This document shows positions 25,510 to 34,789 of a stretch of 64,000 nucleotides of DNA, one piece after another. The stretch's first letter is position 1; each line of letters starts with the position of its first letter. Both the position numbers and the translations under genes were made by a program. The notes beneath the pieces are model-generated. The model did not search any database. It saw only the letters and a list, made by a program, of their open reading frames with translations, and was not told the DNA's origin. Source of the DNA: Sulfopaludibacter sp035606355 (GTDB lineage Bacteria; Acidobacteriota; Terriglobia; Bryobacterales; Bryobacteraceae); contig DATNFO010000074.1 of assembly GCA_035606355.1 (NCBI GenBank), forward strand, positions 1 through 64,000. Direction: 5' to 3'.

Positions 25510-27499
25510 GTGCGCCCTGCACCAGCTTGAAAACACCGCCTGGAGTGCCCACGAAGAGCGTCGCCGAGTCGCCGTGCAGGAATGCCATCGTGCGAATGTT
25601 GAGCTGCGTAAGGCCGTCATTCAAGGCGGTCCATGTGACTCCGCTATCCGCAGTCTTAAAGACGCCATACCCTGCCGTGCCAAGGTAGAGAACGTTCCGT
25701 TGAACAGGGTCGATCAATAGTGCGCTCGTTGAAGCGACAGCCAAAATGTCGTCGAGGTTGGTCCCGATCCGCGACCACGTCACGCCCGCGTCAGTTGTCT
25801 TGAGCATGCCGGTTGGGCTGGCCGCATAGATCACTGCGGGGTGAGTAGGATCGACCGTCAGCAACGAAACGTTCCCCTGCGGCAACACGGTGTTCCAATG
25901 GTCGCCTCCATCGTTGCTACTCAGTACGCCGGAGCCCGTCGCCGCGTAAAGATTTGCGGAATTTACCGGATCGACGGCCAGCGAATGGAAGTCTTCCGTA
26001 TATAGACCGGCATCCCCCCAAGTCGCACCGCCATCCGTGCTCTTTTTCAGCCAATAGCCGCCATAGTCATAGACATCCCCCAGTGGCATATAAAGCGTGG
26101 CGGAGTTGCTTGGGTCCGCGATCAGGGTGCCGTCCGTAAGGCAACCTGTATTATCGGGAGAAATACTGTTGCTCCAGCCGGCGCCCGCATCCGTGCTCTT
26201 GAAAAAGTCCCGGTCAGCGAAGAAGCATCCATCGGGGCGGCGCGACCCGACGTATAGAGTGCCCGGATTTCGAGCGTCGATCAAGATGGATCGCACGGCG
26301 GCAGGACCAGTTCCGGGGAGCGGCACTACCGGCGCGGGTTGTCCGGGGGGCGGAAAGCCCATAGCGAGTTGGAAGGCCGCAACCGCTTCCCAGTTCGCTC
26401 CGCCATCCGAGCTCTTGAAGAGTCCACTTTCACCGCCGGCGTAGATGTTTGAGGGGTTCGCCGTATCCGGGGCAAGAGCCTCGATATCGAACAGGCGCAA
26501 GCCGGCGGTCGGGTTGGTCCACGTTGAGCCCGCATCGGCGCTTCTGAAGAGACGGCCGTCGTAGGAGAGCGCAAAGATCCCTGAAGAGTTTGCCGGGTCG
26601 ACTGACAGGCTCGCCGCAACGGGAATTGTCGTATTGACCGGACTCCAGGATTGCCCGCTATCCGTGCTCCTATAGATAGCTTGACCGCTCAGCGCCGGGC
26701 CCGAGGTAGCCGCGTACAAAACTGCCGCATTCGATGGATCGATGGTCAGCGTCGTAGCGGGTGGCCCGAAGTTGATCGCGCTCCAGGTCATCCCGCCGTC
26801 GATGCTCTTCGATAAGCCGCTTTCAAGCCGCATCGCGTATAGGACGCCAGGATCCGGCGCAGCTTCCGCCCAGGAAAAATGGCCGGCGTTCGCTACTGCC
26901 CAGCTTTCGCCGCCATCCGTGCTCTTGTAAAGCGCCGAATAGCCGCCGGACACATACACGGTGGACGGATTGGCCGGATCGAGTTGGATCGCTCCCATGA
27001 AATTGGCAAACTCGGAGTGAAACTGCAGATTGAGCGCAGTCCACGTCGTGCCGCTATCGGTACTCTTGTAAACTGCCTCGCCAGCCACCGCGTACACATT
27101 CGATGGCGTCATGGGATCCACGGCTAAGGCGGAAACCGATTTCTCCCGCAAGCCGGCGCCGCTCCAACTCTCGCCGCCATCCCTGCTGCTTCGAATGCCA
27201 TGCGACGTTCCAGCGTAAACGGTAGAGGGCGACTTGGGGTCGATGCCTAAACAGACCACGCCGCTGATGCCACCCAGCAGCCGCCAGGTTACTCCGCCAT
27301 CGGCGCTTTTGAAAATGCTTTGGCTGGCACTCGTAGCGTAGAGTGTGGATCCGGAAAGATCAATCGCAAGCGTCCTGATGCCAGGGTTATTGTTGGCAAT
27401 CAGGCCGTTACTCGCTTCAACCCACTGTCCACGCGCTACGCCGCTATGAACTTCCAAAACGATGAAGCTCAGGAGGAAAAGACTCGGCAGACGCTTCAT
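25475..27499 (-). CDS. Secreted BNR/sialidase-type repeat protein
   Basis: A 674-aa exported protein with signal peptide (LPSLFLLSFIVLEVHSGVA). At least eight SxDGGxTW (Asp-box/BNR) repeats are evenly spaced, for example KSADGGVTW, KSTDSGTTW and KTADSGVTW, each followed by an IDPxNPxxVYA strand. This predicts one or two beta-propellers of the VPS10/YCF48 type. Asp-box propellers bind glycans or serve as scaffolds; no sialidase arginine triad was identified. A GGGGGTG site lies just upstream of ATG 27499. Confidence 0.85.
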   Translation of the reverse strand: MKRLPSLFLLSFIVLEVHSGVARGQWVEASNGLIANNNPGIRTLAIDLSGSTLYATSASQSIFKSADGGVTWRLLGGISGVVCLGIDPKSPSTVYAGTSHGIRSSRDGGESWSGAGLREKSVSALAVDPMTPSNVYAVAGEAVYKSTDSGTTWTALNLQFHSEFANFMGAIQLDPANPSTVYVSGGYSALYKSTDGGESWAVANAGHFSWAEAAPDPGVLYAMRLESGLSKSIDGGMTWSAINFGPPATTLTIDPSNAAVLYAATSGPALSGQAIYRSTDSGQSWSPVNTTIPVAASLSVDPANSSGIFALSYDGRLFRSADAGSTWTNPTAGLRLFDIEALAPDTANPSNIYAGGESGLFKSSDGGANWEAVAAFQLAMGFPPPGQPAPVVPLPGTGPAAVRSILIDARNPGTLYVGSRRPDGCFFADRDFFKSTDAGAGWSNSISPDNTGCLTDGTLIADPSNSATLYMPLGDVYDYGGYWLKKSTDGGATWGDAGLYTEDFHSLAVDPVNSANLYAATGSGVLSSNDGGDHWNTVLPQGNVSLLTVDPTHPAVIYAASPTGMLKTTDAGVTWSRIGTNLDDILAVASTSALLIDPVQRNVLYLGTAGYGVFKTADSGVTWTALNDGLTQLNIRTMAFLHGDSATLFVGTPGGVFKLVQGALMPAHRVHRGD

Positions 27500-27619
27500 G
27501 ACGTCACCCCCGCTCTCCTAGCGAAAGTGCCCCAGGACGGAGGATTGGTCAAGCTGATTCTCGCGATTAGCCAGGTTCCCGGCGGAATCCGTACGGCAGG
27601 TTGTGGTTAATTGTACAAG

Positions 27620-28936
27620 CTACTCGATGACTTTCTTCTTCCGGAACCAGTCCAGCAGAATATCCCGCATCAGTCCGACGTCGTGCGGAAACTTCAAACC
27701 CGTGGTCTGCAGGTTCTCGCTCGTCTGCTGATTGGCGGCCGTGAAATCGCTGACGGCCAGTGTGTACTCCTTGTTGGGATCGATCTTGCGATCGCCAACC
27801 ACCACCTTCGGCAGTTCGCTGCCTTTGAATGTGCCGGTGACCACCGTATTGTCAAACGGCATGATGTCCCAGATATTGCGCGCCAGTATCTGGCCCTTAG
27901 GTAGCGGATCGCGAACTCCACCTGCGTTCATCCACGCGAAATCCGCGCCCGTTTCGTCGCGCAGAGCCTGCTCGATAATTCCTTTCACCTCTCGCTTCGT
28001 GAATGCGCGAGTCGTGACGGCGATCGGTTGATCCACGCGCGCGCTCACTTCGTCTTCCCAATGTTTCACCAGCGCCTGCACGTCCGGAGCGGGTTGATAG
28101 ACGGCGTGATCGATGACGATGCGCTTCCAGTGCCATTCCACGGGCGCTTTCTTCTCCGTATCCACCTTCAATTCCAATCGGCCGAGTTCCTCGCCGTAGG
28201 CTTTGCAGCGCACTGTGATGCGGCCTTTTTCCGAGATGGCTTCCGGCAACCCGCCATGTGCGTGGCCGCTGACGATCACCGGAATCTCAGGCGCCTGTTC
28301 CAGGAAGGCGCGCTCCTCGGCCGGCGCGATGTGCGCCAGCAGCACGATAAGATCGCTCTGCGCGCGCACTTCTTTGGCGTATTTGCGCGCGGTCTCGATT
28401 GCCGGGATCGAGTGCCAGTCCTGCATCGCCTTGGGGGTGACTACGCTGGCAAGATCGTCCGACATGACGCCGATCACCGCAACGCGAAGTCCGTTCACCT
28501 TCACGATGACGTACGGTTTCTCCGTCATTAAGCGGCCGCTGGCGTCTACTACATTGCTTGTCACAATCGGGTACTTGGCGATCGAAATAAAATTCTTGGT
28601 CTGCGGCCAGCCGTAGTCGAACTCATGATTGCCGAGCGTGGCGACGTCGAAGCCCAGCAGGTTGCCGATCTCAAAAACCGGAATTCCGTGGAAGATGGTG
28701 GAAACGGGGCTTCCCTGCACCAGGTCGCCCGCGAAGAGAAACAGGCAATCGGTACAGTTGGCGCGCTCTTTGCGTACCGCGGAGGCGAACCAGGCGAAGC
28801 CGCCGCGGCCGTTGTCCAGCGGCGAAAGGCGGGCGTGCAGATCGTTCGTGTGCAGGATCGTGAGAGACCGGACCTCCGCGTAAAGCGGAGCGCACAACAG
28901 CAGAGCCAGCGCGACGAAGCGCTTGCGGAGTTTCAT
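27620..28936 (-). CDS. Secreted 5'-nucleotidase/metallophosphoesterase
   Basis: A 438-aa protein from ATG 28936 (an in-frame TTG at 28957 is possible). Signal peptide is RFVALALLLCAPLYA. The calcineurin-like domain has HTNDLHARL, GDLVQGSP, GNHEFDYG, an LLAHIAP segment and SGHAHGG. The C-terminal 5'-nucleotidase domain has the GADFAWMNAGGVRDPLPKG substrate-binding segment. It hydrolyses nucleotides or UDP-sugars in the periplasm in characterised relatives. The ybaK stop codon lies 10 bp upstream, so the two are probably co-transcribed. Confidence 0.92.
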   Translation of the reverse strand: MKLRKRFVALALLLCAPLYAEVRSLTILHTNDLHARLSPLDNGRGGFAWFASAVRKERANCTDCLFLFAGDLVQGSPVSTIFHGIPVFEIGNLLGFDVATLGNHEFDYGWPQTKNFISIAKYPIVTSNVVDASGRLMTEKPYVIVKVNGLRVAVIGVMSDDLASVVTPKAMQDWHSIPAIETARKYAKEVRAQSDLIVLLAHIAPAEERAFLEQAPEIPVIVSGHAHGGLPEAISEKGRITVRCKAYGEELGRLELKVDTEKKAPVEWHWKRIVIDHAVYQPAPDVQALVKHWEDEVSARVDQPIAVTTRAFTKREVKGIIEQALRDETGADFAWMNAGGVRDPLPKGQILARNIWDIMPFDNTVVTGTFKGSELPKVVVGDRKIDPNKEYTLAVSDFTAANQQTSENLQTTGLKFPHDVGLMRDILLDWFRKKKVIE

Positions 28937-28946
28937 CTCTTTTATC

Positions 28947-29417
28947 TTAATCTGCAACCGCGCATTTCACCGCGCCGGTCATGCGCACCAGGTCATCCGG
29001 CGCGAGCAACATCTGCATTCCGCGTTGTCCAGGGCTCACCGAGACGATGTCCCACAGGTCGACGGTCTCGTCGAGATAGAGCGGATAGGGCTTCCTGGTG
29101 CCGACAGGCGAAACGCCGCCGCGAATGTAGCCCGTAAGCCCGAGCACTTCCTTCACGGGCACCAGCTCCACCTTTTTGTTGCCGCTGGCGTTCGCGACGG
29201 CTTTCAGGTTGAGCTCGGTGGATGCCGGGATGCACGCCAGCAGTACGCCAGTGCGGTCGCCGCGCGCCACGAGAGTTTTGAAGACCTGCTCCGGCGGCAT
29301 GCCGATCTGGCGTGCGACGTGGGTGGCACTCAGGTCGTCTTCATCGACTTCGTACTCGCGCAGCTCATAGTGGATGCCTTCGCGATCCAGTATGCGCAAC
29401 GCATTGGTCTTGGCCAT
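28947..29417 (-). CDS. ybaK: YbaK/EbsC-type aminoacyl-tRNA deacylase
   Basis: A 156-aa protein from ATG 29417. It shows the YbaK pattern: RILDREGIHYELREYEVD, VFKTLVARGD, ACIPASTELNLKAVANASG, and GYIRGGVSPVGTRKPYPLYL with the GxxSPxG loop. Members hydrolyse mischarged Cys-tRNA(Pro) in trans. The frame stays open far upstream, but that part is antisense-like read-through of the end of modC, so the internal ATG is the start. Confidence 0.93.
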   Translation of the reverse strand: MAKTNALRILDREGIHYELREYEVDEDDLSATHVARQIGMPPEQVFKTLVARGDRTGVLLACIPASTELNLKAVANASGNKKVELVPVKEVLGLTGYIRGGVSPVGTRKPYPLYLDETVDLWDIVSVSPGQRGMQMLLAPDDLVRMTGAVKCAVAD

Positions 29418-29422
29418 TGGTT

Positions 29423-30466
29423 TTATTGTGGCAGCAAGTGGACGCTCGTCGCCTTCACGATCGCCGAAACCCGGTCGCCCACGGCGAGGCGCATATCGGA
29501 CGCCGATTGCGCGGTGATGAGCGACACCACCGGCACTCCGCAGTCGAGCTCCACGCGTGCCAGAGCTCCTTCCAGGGTAACGGCGGTTATGTTGCCCGTG
29601 AGGCGATTGCGCGCGCTGGACGTGGAGGTTTCTTCGCGTGTGATGGCGATATCTTCCGCGCGGATGCAAGCGAACTGGGGGCCCGCCGCTTCGGTATCCA
29701 CGCATTGCAGCAGCGTTCCGTCACCGAGTTGCAAAGTAAGCAAGCCGGCCTCACGCGAGCCGATCCGCGCCGGAAGTACGTTCTCCACGCCGACAGCCGC
29801 CGCGACCGCTGCATCGGCAGGCCGGCGAAAAACGTCGCTCACCGCCCCCGATTGGCAGATGCGTCCTCCGATCATGACGGCAATGCAATCGCCCAGCGCC
29901 ATGGCTTCCGTGCGGTCGTGGGTCACAACAATGGCCGGGAGTTGCGCGGCGCGAAGATCCCGCCGAAGGCCGGCGCGCAGCCGGACGCGCGAGGCGGCAT
30001 CGAGCGCGGAGAGCGGCTCGTCCAGGAGAAGCAATGTGGGGTCCGCCGCGAGGGCGCGGGCGAGGGCTACGCGCTGCTGCTCGCCGCCGGAGAGAGTGCG
30101 CGGCATGCGAGTAGCCAGGTGGTCCAACCCTAAATTCTTCAGCAGTTCACGTCTGCGCGTGCGAGCGCCGAAGAACACGTTTTCGGCGACCGTGAGGTGA
30201 GGAAACAGCGCGTAATCCTGAAACACGAAACCGGCACGCCGCTGCTGCGGAGTCAGGCGCGTCCAATCCTTGCCCGAGAAGACGATGCTCCCCTCGTCGG
30301 GCCGGTCGAGACCCGCGATCAAACGCAAGAGCGTGGTTTTTCCCGCACCGGAGGGGCCGAAAAGCACGAGCACGCCGGGAGGGTCGAGCGCGACGGAAAG
30401 GCGCGCGTCGATTATGAAACCGGATGCGAGGCGCTTGCGGCAATCGACCGTCAGTTGCGGGGTCAT
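29423..30466 (-). CDS. modC: Molybdate ABC transporter ATP-binding protein
   Basis: A 347-aa ATPase: Walker A GPSGAGKTT (37-45), Q-loop FVFQDYALFPHLTV, signature LSGGEQQRVALA (about 125-136), Walker B LLLLDEPLSALD and a VVTHDRTEA H-loop. A C-terminal TOBE/MOP domain (GNITAVTLEGALARVELDCG near the end) fits molybdate or tungstate sensing. The ATG at 30466 overlaps the modB TGA (ATGA). The frame is open further upstream but that part is out-of-frame modB. Confidence 0.95.
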   Translation of the reverse strand: MTPQLTVDCRKRLASGFIIDARLSVALDPPGVLVLFGPSGAGKTTLLRLIAGLDRPDEGSIVFSGKDWTRLTPQQRRAGFVFQDYALFPHLTVAENVFFGARTRRRELLKNLGLDHLATRMPRTLSGGEQQRVALARALAADPTLLLLDEPLSALDAASRVRLRAGLRRDLRAAQLPAIVVTHDRTEAMALGDCIAVMIGGRICQSGAVSDVFRRPADAAVAAAVGVENVLPARIGSREAGLLTLQLGDGTLLQCVDTEAAGPQFACIRAEDIAITREETSTSSARNRLTGNITAVTLEGALARVELDCGVPVVSLITAQSASDMRLAVGDRVSAIVKATSVHLLPQ

Positions 30467-31125
30467 ACCAGTCGAAAGCGCCGCTCGAGCGCATAAGTGG
30501 CCGCGAGCACCGCGAACGACACCACCAGGAGGAACAGGGACGTCTGCCCGGCCGCCCCGTAATTCAGCCCCTGCACCTGATCGTAAATCGAGATGGAGAC
30601 AGTGCGCGTGACGCCTGCGATGTTGCCGCCGACCATCAGCACCACCCCGAACTCGCCGAGCGTGTGCGCGAAGGTGAGAATCACCCCGGTGGCGATGCCG
30701 GCCCGCGCGAGCGGCGCGACAACACGCCGGAACGTGGCGGCGCGCGAAATGCCGAGGCACCAGGATGCCTCGATGAGCTTGCGGTCCACCGCTCCGAACG
30801 CCGTTACAACCGGCTGCACCATAAACGGCAGGCTGTAGAGCACGGATGCGACCACCAGACCGGCGAAGGAAAACGGCAGCAATCCGCCGGTCAGCTTCGC
30901 GTACAATGCGCCGGCGGGACTGCGCGGAGATATCGCGAGCAGGATATAGAAGCCCAGCACAGTTGGCGGTAGCACCAGCGGCAGTGCGACGACGGCTTCC
31001 ACCAGAAACTTCCAGCGGCGGGGCGAAAATGCAATCCAATACGCCAGCGGCACTCCGACCGCGAGCAGGATCAGCGACGTAACGGCGGCGAGGCGCAGGC
31101 TCAACGCGATGGCTTGGTAGTCCAT
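30463..31125 (-). CDS. modB: Molybdate ABC transporter permease
   Basis: A 220-aa inner-membrane protein with five to six helices and the EAA loop EASWCLGISRAATFRRVVAP that contacts ModC. Sequence such as LPLVLPPTVLGFYILLAI and TLGEFGVVLMVGGN is typical of ModB. It follows modA after one base and overlaps modC. Confidence 0.95.
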   Translation of the reverse strand: MDYQAIALSLRLAAVTSLILLAVGVPLAYWIAFSPRRWKFLVEAVVALPLVLPPTVLGFYILLAISPRSPAGALYAKLTGGLLPFSFAGLVVASVLYSLPFMVQPVVTAFGAVDRKLIEASWCLGISRAATFRRVVAPLARAGIATGVILTFAHTLGEFGVVLMVGGNIAGVTRTVSISIYDQVQGLNYGAAGQTSLFLLVVSFAVLAATYALERRFRLV

Positions 31126-31126
31126 G

Positions 31127-31912
31127 CTAGACGTCCGGGATCGAGAAACCGTAGCGCTTCAGAGTGGCGCGGCCGGCGGCGGACATCAGATATCCGCGGA
31201 ACAAGTTAGCGGCAGGCGATTCTTTGAGCAACACGCCCGCCTGGAACATGCGGGCCGGGCCTTGTTGCGGGATTTCCGCCCACCGTCCGTGGACCGGCTG
31301 GTTGGGCGCGAGGACGAGCGAGAGCGCCACGATGGCCGCATCGGCAGCCCCGCTCTGCGCGAATTGGAACGTCTGCGCGATGTTCTCTCCCAGAACCAGT
31401 TTCGGCGCGACGCGATCGTAAATGCCGACGCCGCGGAGCGCGCTCTCGGCGGCTTTGCCGTAAGGCGCGTGTTGCGGGTTGGCGATGGCAATGTGGCGGA
31501 TGGCGGGGTCTTCGAGAGCTTTCAGACCCTGCTCGCGAGGATCGATCGGCGAGTTCTCCGGGACCCATAACACGAGGCGTCCGACGCCGTAGATAAAGAC
31601 ATTGTCATGCTTGGCGAGCCCGTCGCTGACGAGGCGATTGGGGTAATCGACATCGGCGGAGAGGAACAGATCGAAGGGCGCGCCGTTGCGGATCTGCGTG
31701 TAGAAGTTGCCGGAGGAGCCGTAGACGATGTCGATGGCGCTCCCGGAGTGCTGCGCGCGGTAATCGCGGGCGACCTCTTCAAGGGCGAACCGTAGATCCG
31801 CTGCGGCGGCCACGGTGACTTTGCCGGACGGAGCAGTAGCGCAGCCCGCAAGCGCGAGCGCCAGCACGGCTACCGTACAATAGTCTCGGATAGACGACAA
31901 TGTCATCGACAA
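31127..31912 (-). CDS. modA: Molybdate-binding lipoprotein
   Basis: A 261-aa solute-binding protein with lipobox LALAGC (Cys24), so membrane-anchored. The mature part has the ModA pattern: AAAADLRFALEEVARDY, YGSSGNFYTQIRNGAPFDLF, LSADVDYPNRLVSDGL and IANPQHAPYGKAAESAL. It binds molybdate or tungstate. The start (31912) overlaps by 13 bases the 5' end of the divergent regulator if both first ATGs are used, so the promoters must lie inside each other's genes or one start is further in. Confidence 0.94.
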   Translation of the reverse strand: MSMTLSSIRDYCTVAVLALALAGCATAPSGKVTVAAAADLRFALEEVARDYRAQHSGSAIDIVYGSSGNFYTQIRNGAPFDLFLSADVDYPNRLVSDGLAKHDNVFIYGVGRLVLWVPENSPIDPREQGLKALEDPAIRHIAIANPQHAPYGKAAESALRGVGIYDRVAPKLVLGENIAQTFQFAQSGAADAAIVALSLVLAPNQPVHGRWAEIPQQGPARMFQAGVLLKESPAANLFRGYLMSAAGRATLKRYGFSIPDV

Positions 31913-32976
31913 AAGACCAGGATAGCGCGAGCGTGAGCAATCGGCTCGCAGAGGTCCGGCGCAAGCGGGGAATCGCGGCGGCAGTGCTCGCGCGCGAGGC
32001 GGGCGTCAGCCGTCAGACTATCTACGCAATGGAAGCGGGGGATTACGTTCCGAATACTGTTGTGGCGCTGCGGCTGGCGCGGATTTTGGAAGTGAGTGTG
32101 GAGGAGTTGTTCCGGTTGCAGGAGGCCGCGGCGGTGCCGAAGCGGGTGAGGGCGGAGGTAATCGGCGAAGCATCGGCGGGAATGCCCATGGAATTGTGCC
32201 GCGTCGAAGGGAGGCTGGTAGCGGTTCCGGCCGTGCCGGCGCCTTCGCAGTTCCTGCCGGCGGACGCCTTGTCGCTGGGGGGCAGGGAAGTGCAGTTGCT
32301 CGGCGGCGATCCGGGAGAAATGCGCCTCCTGCTGGCGGGCTGCGATCCGGCGAGCGGAATCCTCGGGCGGCATCTGGCGCGCGAGGGAGTGGGGCTTGTG
32401 ACGGCGCCGGTCAATAGCTCGACGGCGCTCCGCTTGGTAGCGAAAAAGCTGGCCCATGTGGCTGGCACGCATCTCGCGGGCGGGACTTCGAAGCGCGGCT
32501 CGGCTGTGTTTGCGTTTGCACGGTGGGAGCAGGGGCTCGTCGTGGCCAGCGGAAATCCGCTGGGCATACGATCGCCGGCCGATCTCGCCAGGCGCGGATT
32601 GCGCTTTGCGAATCGGGAAACGGGGTCGGGCAGCCGGCAGTTGCTGGATCGCGTAGTGGCTGACGCCGGCATTGCGCCCGCGCGCATCCACGGATATGAC
32701 CATGCTCCGGCTCGCGGCCATGTGGAGGCGGCATGGCGCGTCTACGCCGGGCTGGCCGATTGCTGCGTCGCGACACGCTCGGCGGCTCTCGCCTTCGGGC
32801 TCGACTTCGTTCCCCTGACGAGCGAGCGATATGACTTCGTGATCCCCGAGGCGTATTTGGAACTCACTCCCGTGCAGCGGTTGCTGGATGTGCTCGCTCA
32901 ATCGGCATTACGTCGCGAGTTGGAAGTGTTATGCGGGTACGACGCGCGGGAGACAGGCGCGAGGTTGAACGCATGA
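31900..32976 (+). CDS. XRE-type regulator with periplasmic-binding-like sensor domain
   Basis: A 358-aa protein. Residues 14-75 form an XRE helix-turn-helix (RRKRGIAAAVLAREAGVSRQ, then EAGDYVPNTVVALRLARIL). The rest is a PBP-like domain (PF12727 type) with LLAGCDPASGILGRHLAREG and GSGSRQLLDRVVADAG, a molybdate/tungstate-binding-like fold. Divergent placement on modABC suggests a metal-responsive repressor in place of ModE. GTG 31933 is an alternative start that would leave a 20-bp gap to modA. Ligand assignment is inference. Confidence 0.85.
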   Translation: MSSTKDQDSASVSNRLAEVRRKRGIAAAVLAREAGVSRQTIYAMEAGDYVPNTVVALRLARILEVSVEELFRLQEAAAVPKRVRAEVIGEASAGMPMELCRVEGRLVAVPAVPAPSQFLPADALSLGGREVQLLGGDPGEMRLLLAGCDPASGILGRHLAREGVGLVTAPVNSSTALRLVAKKLAHVAGTHLAGGTSKRGSAVFAFARWEQGLVVASGNPLGIRSPADLARRGLRFANRETGSGSRQLLDRVVADAGIAPARIHGYDHAPARGHVEAAWRVYAGLADCCVATRSAALAFGLDFVPLTSERYDFVIPEAYLELTPVQRLLDVLAQSALRRELEVLCGYDARETGARLNA

Positions 32977-33003
32977 CCGCGTCAGTGAATCGGGCCTTTC
33001 CTC

Positions 33004-33813
33004 TCATCGCAGCACTTCGTTCAGATAGGCCTTTAAGCGCTCGTAGTCCGGGACTGGCGCGACGGGTTGACGGCTGCCTTTCCACACGATCACGAGCGTG
33101 GGCGTTTGGCTGAGCTGGTCGCGCCGGCCCTGCGCTACATCGTTTGCGACCGTTCGATCGCGATCGGCGGCCACACTCTGCAGCACGGCGGTGGGCACGA
33201 CGTCCGCGAGCGCTGCGGCGATGTCTCCGGTTTTGCTCCACTGCGCCTGCGTCTCAAAGAGGCGGTTGACGGCAGCCTGATAGTAGCCGGCCTCGCCCGC
33301 GGCGTTGGCGTAGCGCGCCGCCAGATTGGAATAGGCGTGTATGTTCAAGGGGAAATCGCGATGGATGATCCTGACCTTTCCGGTGTCGACGAAATCGCGC
33401 ATCAGTTGGGGCATGGTGTCGCGGTAGAGAGCCGCGCATGCAGGGCACTCGTAGTCCGTGAAGACCTCGATTGTGACAGGGGCATCGCGCCGGCCGATGA
33501 TCTTATAGGCCGGAATTTCGGAGTCCGGCTGCGACGCGGAAATCGTAAACAGCGCGTTCCACCAATGCACGGCGCATCCGCGCGGAGTGGCGCACGCAGT
33601 GGGCGCCTGCAAAATCAGAACGGCGATTACGATAGCGGCGGCGCTCGCCAGACTCCACAGGGAACGGCGCAGAAAGCGCTCCCGGCGGACACGCGCGCCG
33701 TGCCGTACGAGCGCGGCTCCGGCATTCGGTTTCCACTGGCCTTCGCCCTCGCTATCGAGGGCGGCAATTTGAGCTTCGACCCATGGGTCGCGGGCGTTAT
33801 CCCGGTTCTCCAT
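33004..33813 (-). CDS. Membrane-anchored DsbA-like thioredoxin protein coupled to an ECF sigma factor
   Basis: A 269-aa protein: cytoplasmic N-terminus of about 50 residues, one helix (51-70), then a DsbA-like (thioredoxin_4) domain with FTDYECPACAALYRDTMPQL, the C123-P-A-C126 redox pair, IIHRDFPLN and a cis-Pro loop in QTPTLVI. The gene overlaps the ECF sigma gene by 17 bp and occupies the usual anti-sigma position. The N-terminal segment could contact the sigma factor, making the protein a redox-responsive anti-sigma; that is inference. It may simply be a periplasmic oxidoreductase. Confidence 0.82.
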   Translation of the reverse strand: MENRDNARDPWVEAQIAALDSEGEGQWKPNAGAALVRHGARVRRERFLRRSLWSLASAAAIVIAVLILQAPTACATPRGCAVHWWNALFTISASQPDSEIPAYKIIGRRDAPVTIEVFTDYECPACAALYRDTMPQLMRDFVDTGKVRIIHRDFPLNIHAYSNLAARYANAAGEAGYYQAAVNRLFETQAQWSKTGDIAAALADVVPTAVLQSVAADRDRTVANDVAQGRRDQLSQTPTLVIVWKGSRQPVAPVPDYERLKAYLNEVLR

Positions 33814-34318
33814 AATTCCTCACGTATTCTTTTCGAAAGGCCTGCTGGGCGCGGCTGAGCAGCGTGCCCACGCTGGCCGGGTTGATGTCCAAAGCCCCGG
33901 CGATTTCGGCGTAGCTGAAATCGGCTCCGCGGAGCAGGAGCAACTCGGCATCGCGCGCGTCCAGCTTCGCCAGAATGCGGCGCACGTGCTCGCGCTGCTC
34001 GGCGGCGGCGCGTTCCTGCTCCGGGGTGCGGGCTGCGATTGCCGGACCCGCTTCGGCTTCGTACTTCCTGCGGCGCGCGCTTCCGCGCAGCTCATTGAGT
34101 CCGAGGCGTATGGCCGCGGTATAGACCCAGCCTCCGGCATTTTCACCCTGGGCTTTGGGAGTGCGCCACAGTTTCCAGAACGCTTCAGCGGCGAGATCTT
34201 CCGCGCGCGCATGGTCGCCGACGATGCGGGCAATGGCATGCGCGATCCGGCCGTAATTCGCCTGGAAGAACGTGTCGAAGTCGAATCTGCCGGCGCTGAT
34301 CTCCACGGCTGCGTTCAC
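33797..34318 (-). CDS. ECF-family RNA polymerase sigma factor
   Basis: A 173-aa sigma-70-like factor with GTG start. Region 2 covers FDTFFQANYGRIAHAIARIV to the AEDLAAEAFWKLWRTP stretch; region 4 covers RILAKLDARDAELLLLRGAD to the SYAEIAGALDINPASVGTLL helix-turn-helix. Length is typical. It is translationally overlapped with the DsbA-like membrane protein and divergent from a small exported protein that may be a target. Confidence 0.93.
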   Translation of the reverse strand: MNAAVEISAGRFDFDTFFQANYGRIAHAIARIVGDHARAEDLAAEAFWKLWRTPKAQGENAGGWVYTAAIRLGLNELRGSARRRKYEAEAGPAIAARTPEQERAAAEQREHVRRILAKLDARDAELLLLRGADFSYAEIAGALDINPASVGTLLSRAQQAFRKEYVRNYGEPG

Positions 34319-34369
34319 AATACACCAACACCGCCGGGCTCCGATTTGTGACGGGTGTATGGTGGAATT

Positions 34370-34762
34370 ATGCGGACGCTGATTCTCGGTGCGATGTTCT
34401 GCGGCGGTTTGCTGGCCAATGACGTCGTCTTTCTCAACGGCAAGGTCACCGTGGCGGGCGGGGCTGCGCCGGGCAAGAGTGTGGAGATTCAGTTGAGTTG
34501 TCCGGGCGCCGACCCGGTTCGCGGCGCCAACTCGAACAAGAAAGGGAACTACTATTTAAAGGTGGAGCGGGACGAGTTCAACCACGTGGCGCGTGCGCTG
34601 CCGGCGACGGCTACGGACGTCAACTCGGGCGTACTGGCGGGGGCGTGCGCCGTGGTGGGGAACTTGAAGGGTTATAGTTCGAGTAAGATCGATTTGGGTA
34701 AGTTCACGATCGGGAAAGATTTGAAGTTACCGGATTTAGTGCTTACTCCGAAAAAACCTTAA
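34370..34762 (+). CDS. Small exported protein of unknown function
   Basis: A 130-aa protein starting at ATG 34370 (GGTGG upstream; a GTG at 34355 is in frame). Signal peptide is TLILGAMFCGGLLA. The mature part is beta-rich with a carboxypeptidase-regulatory-like feel (NGKVTVAGGAAPGKSVEIQL, KGNYYLKVERDEF, FTIGKDLKLPDLVL) and two Cys that could form a disulfide. It is divergent from the ECF sigma gene across 51 bp. No specific family recognised. Confidence 0.75.
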   Translation: MRTLILGAMFCGGLLANDVVFLNGKVTVAGGAAPGKSVEIQLSCPGADPVRGANSNKKGNYYLKVERDEFNHVARALPATATDVNSGVLAGACAVVGNLKGYSSSKIDLGKFTIGKDLKLPDLVLTPKKP

Positions 34763-34789
34763 GTTAACGACTGGTCCGGAGACCGGTGT

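Noticed and set aside
30467..31039. Upstream extension of modC
   Set aside because: The frame is open, but it is read out of frame through modB; ATG 30466 with ATGA overlap is the natural start.
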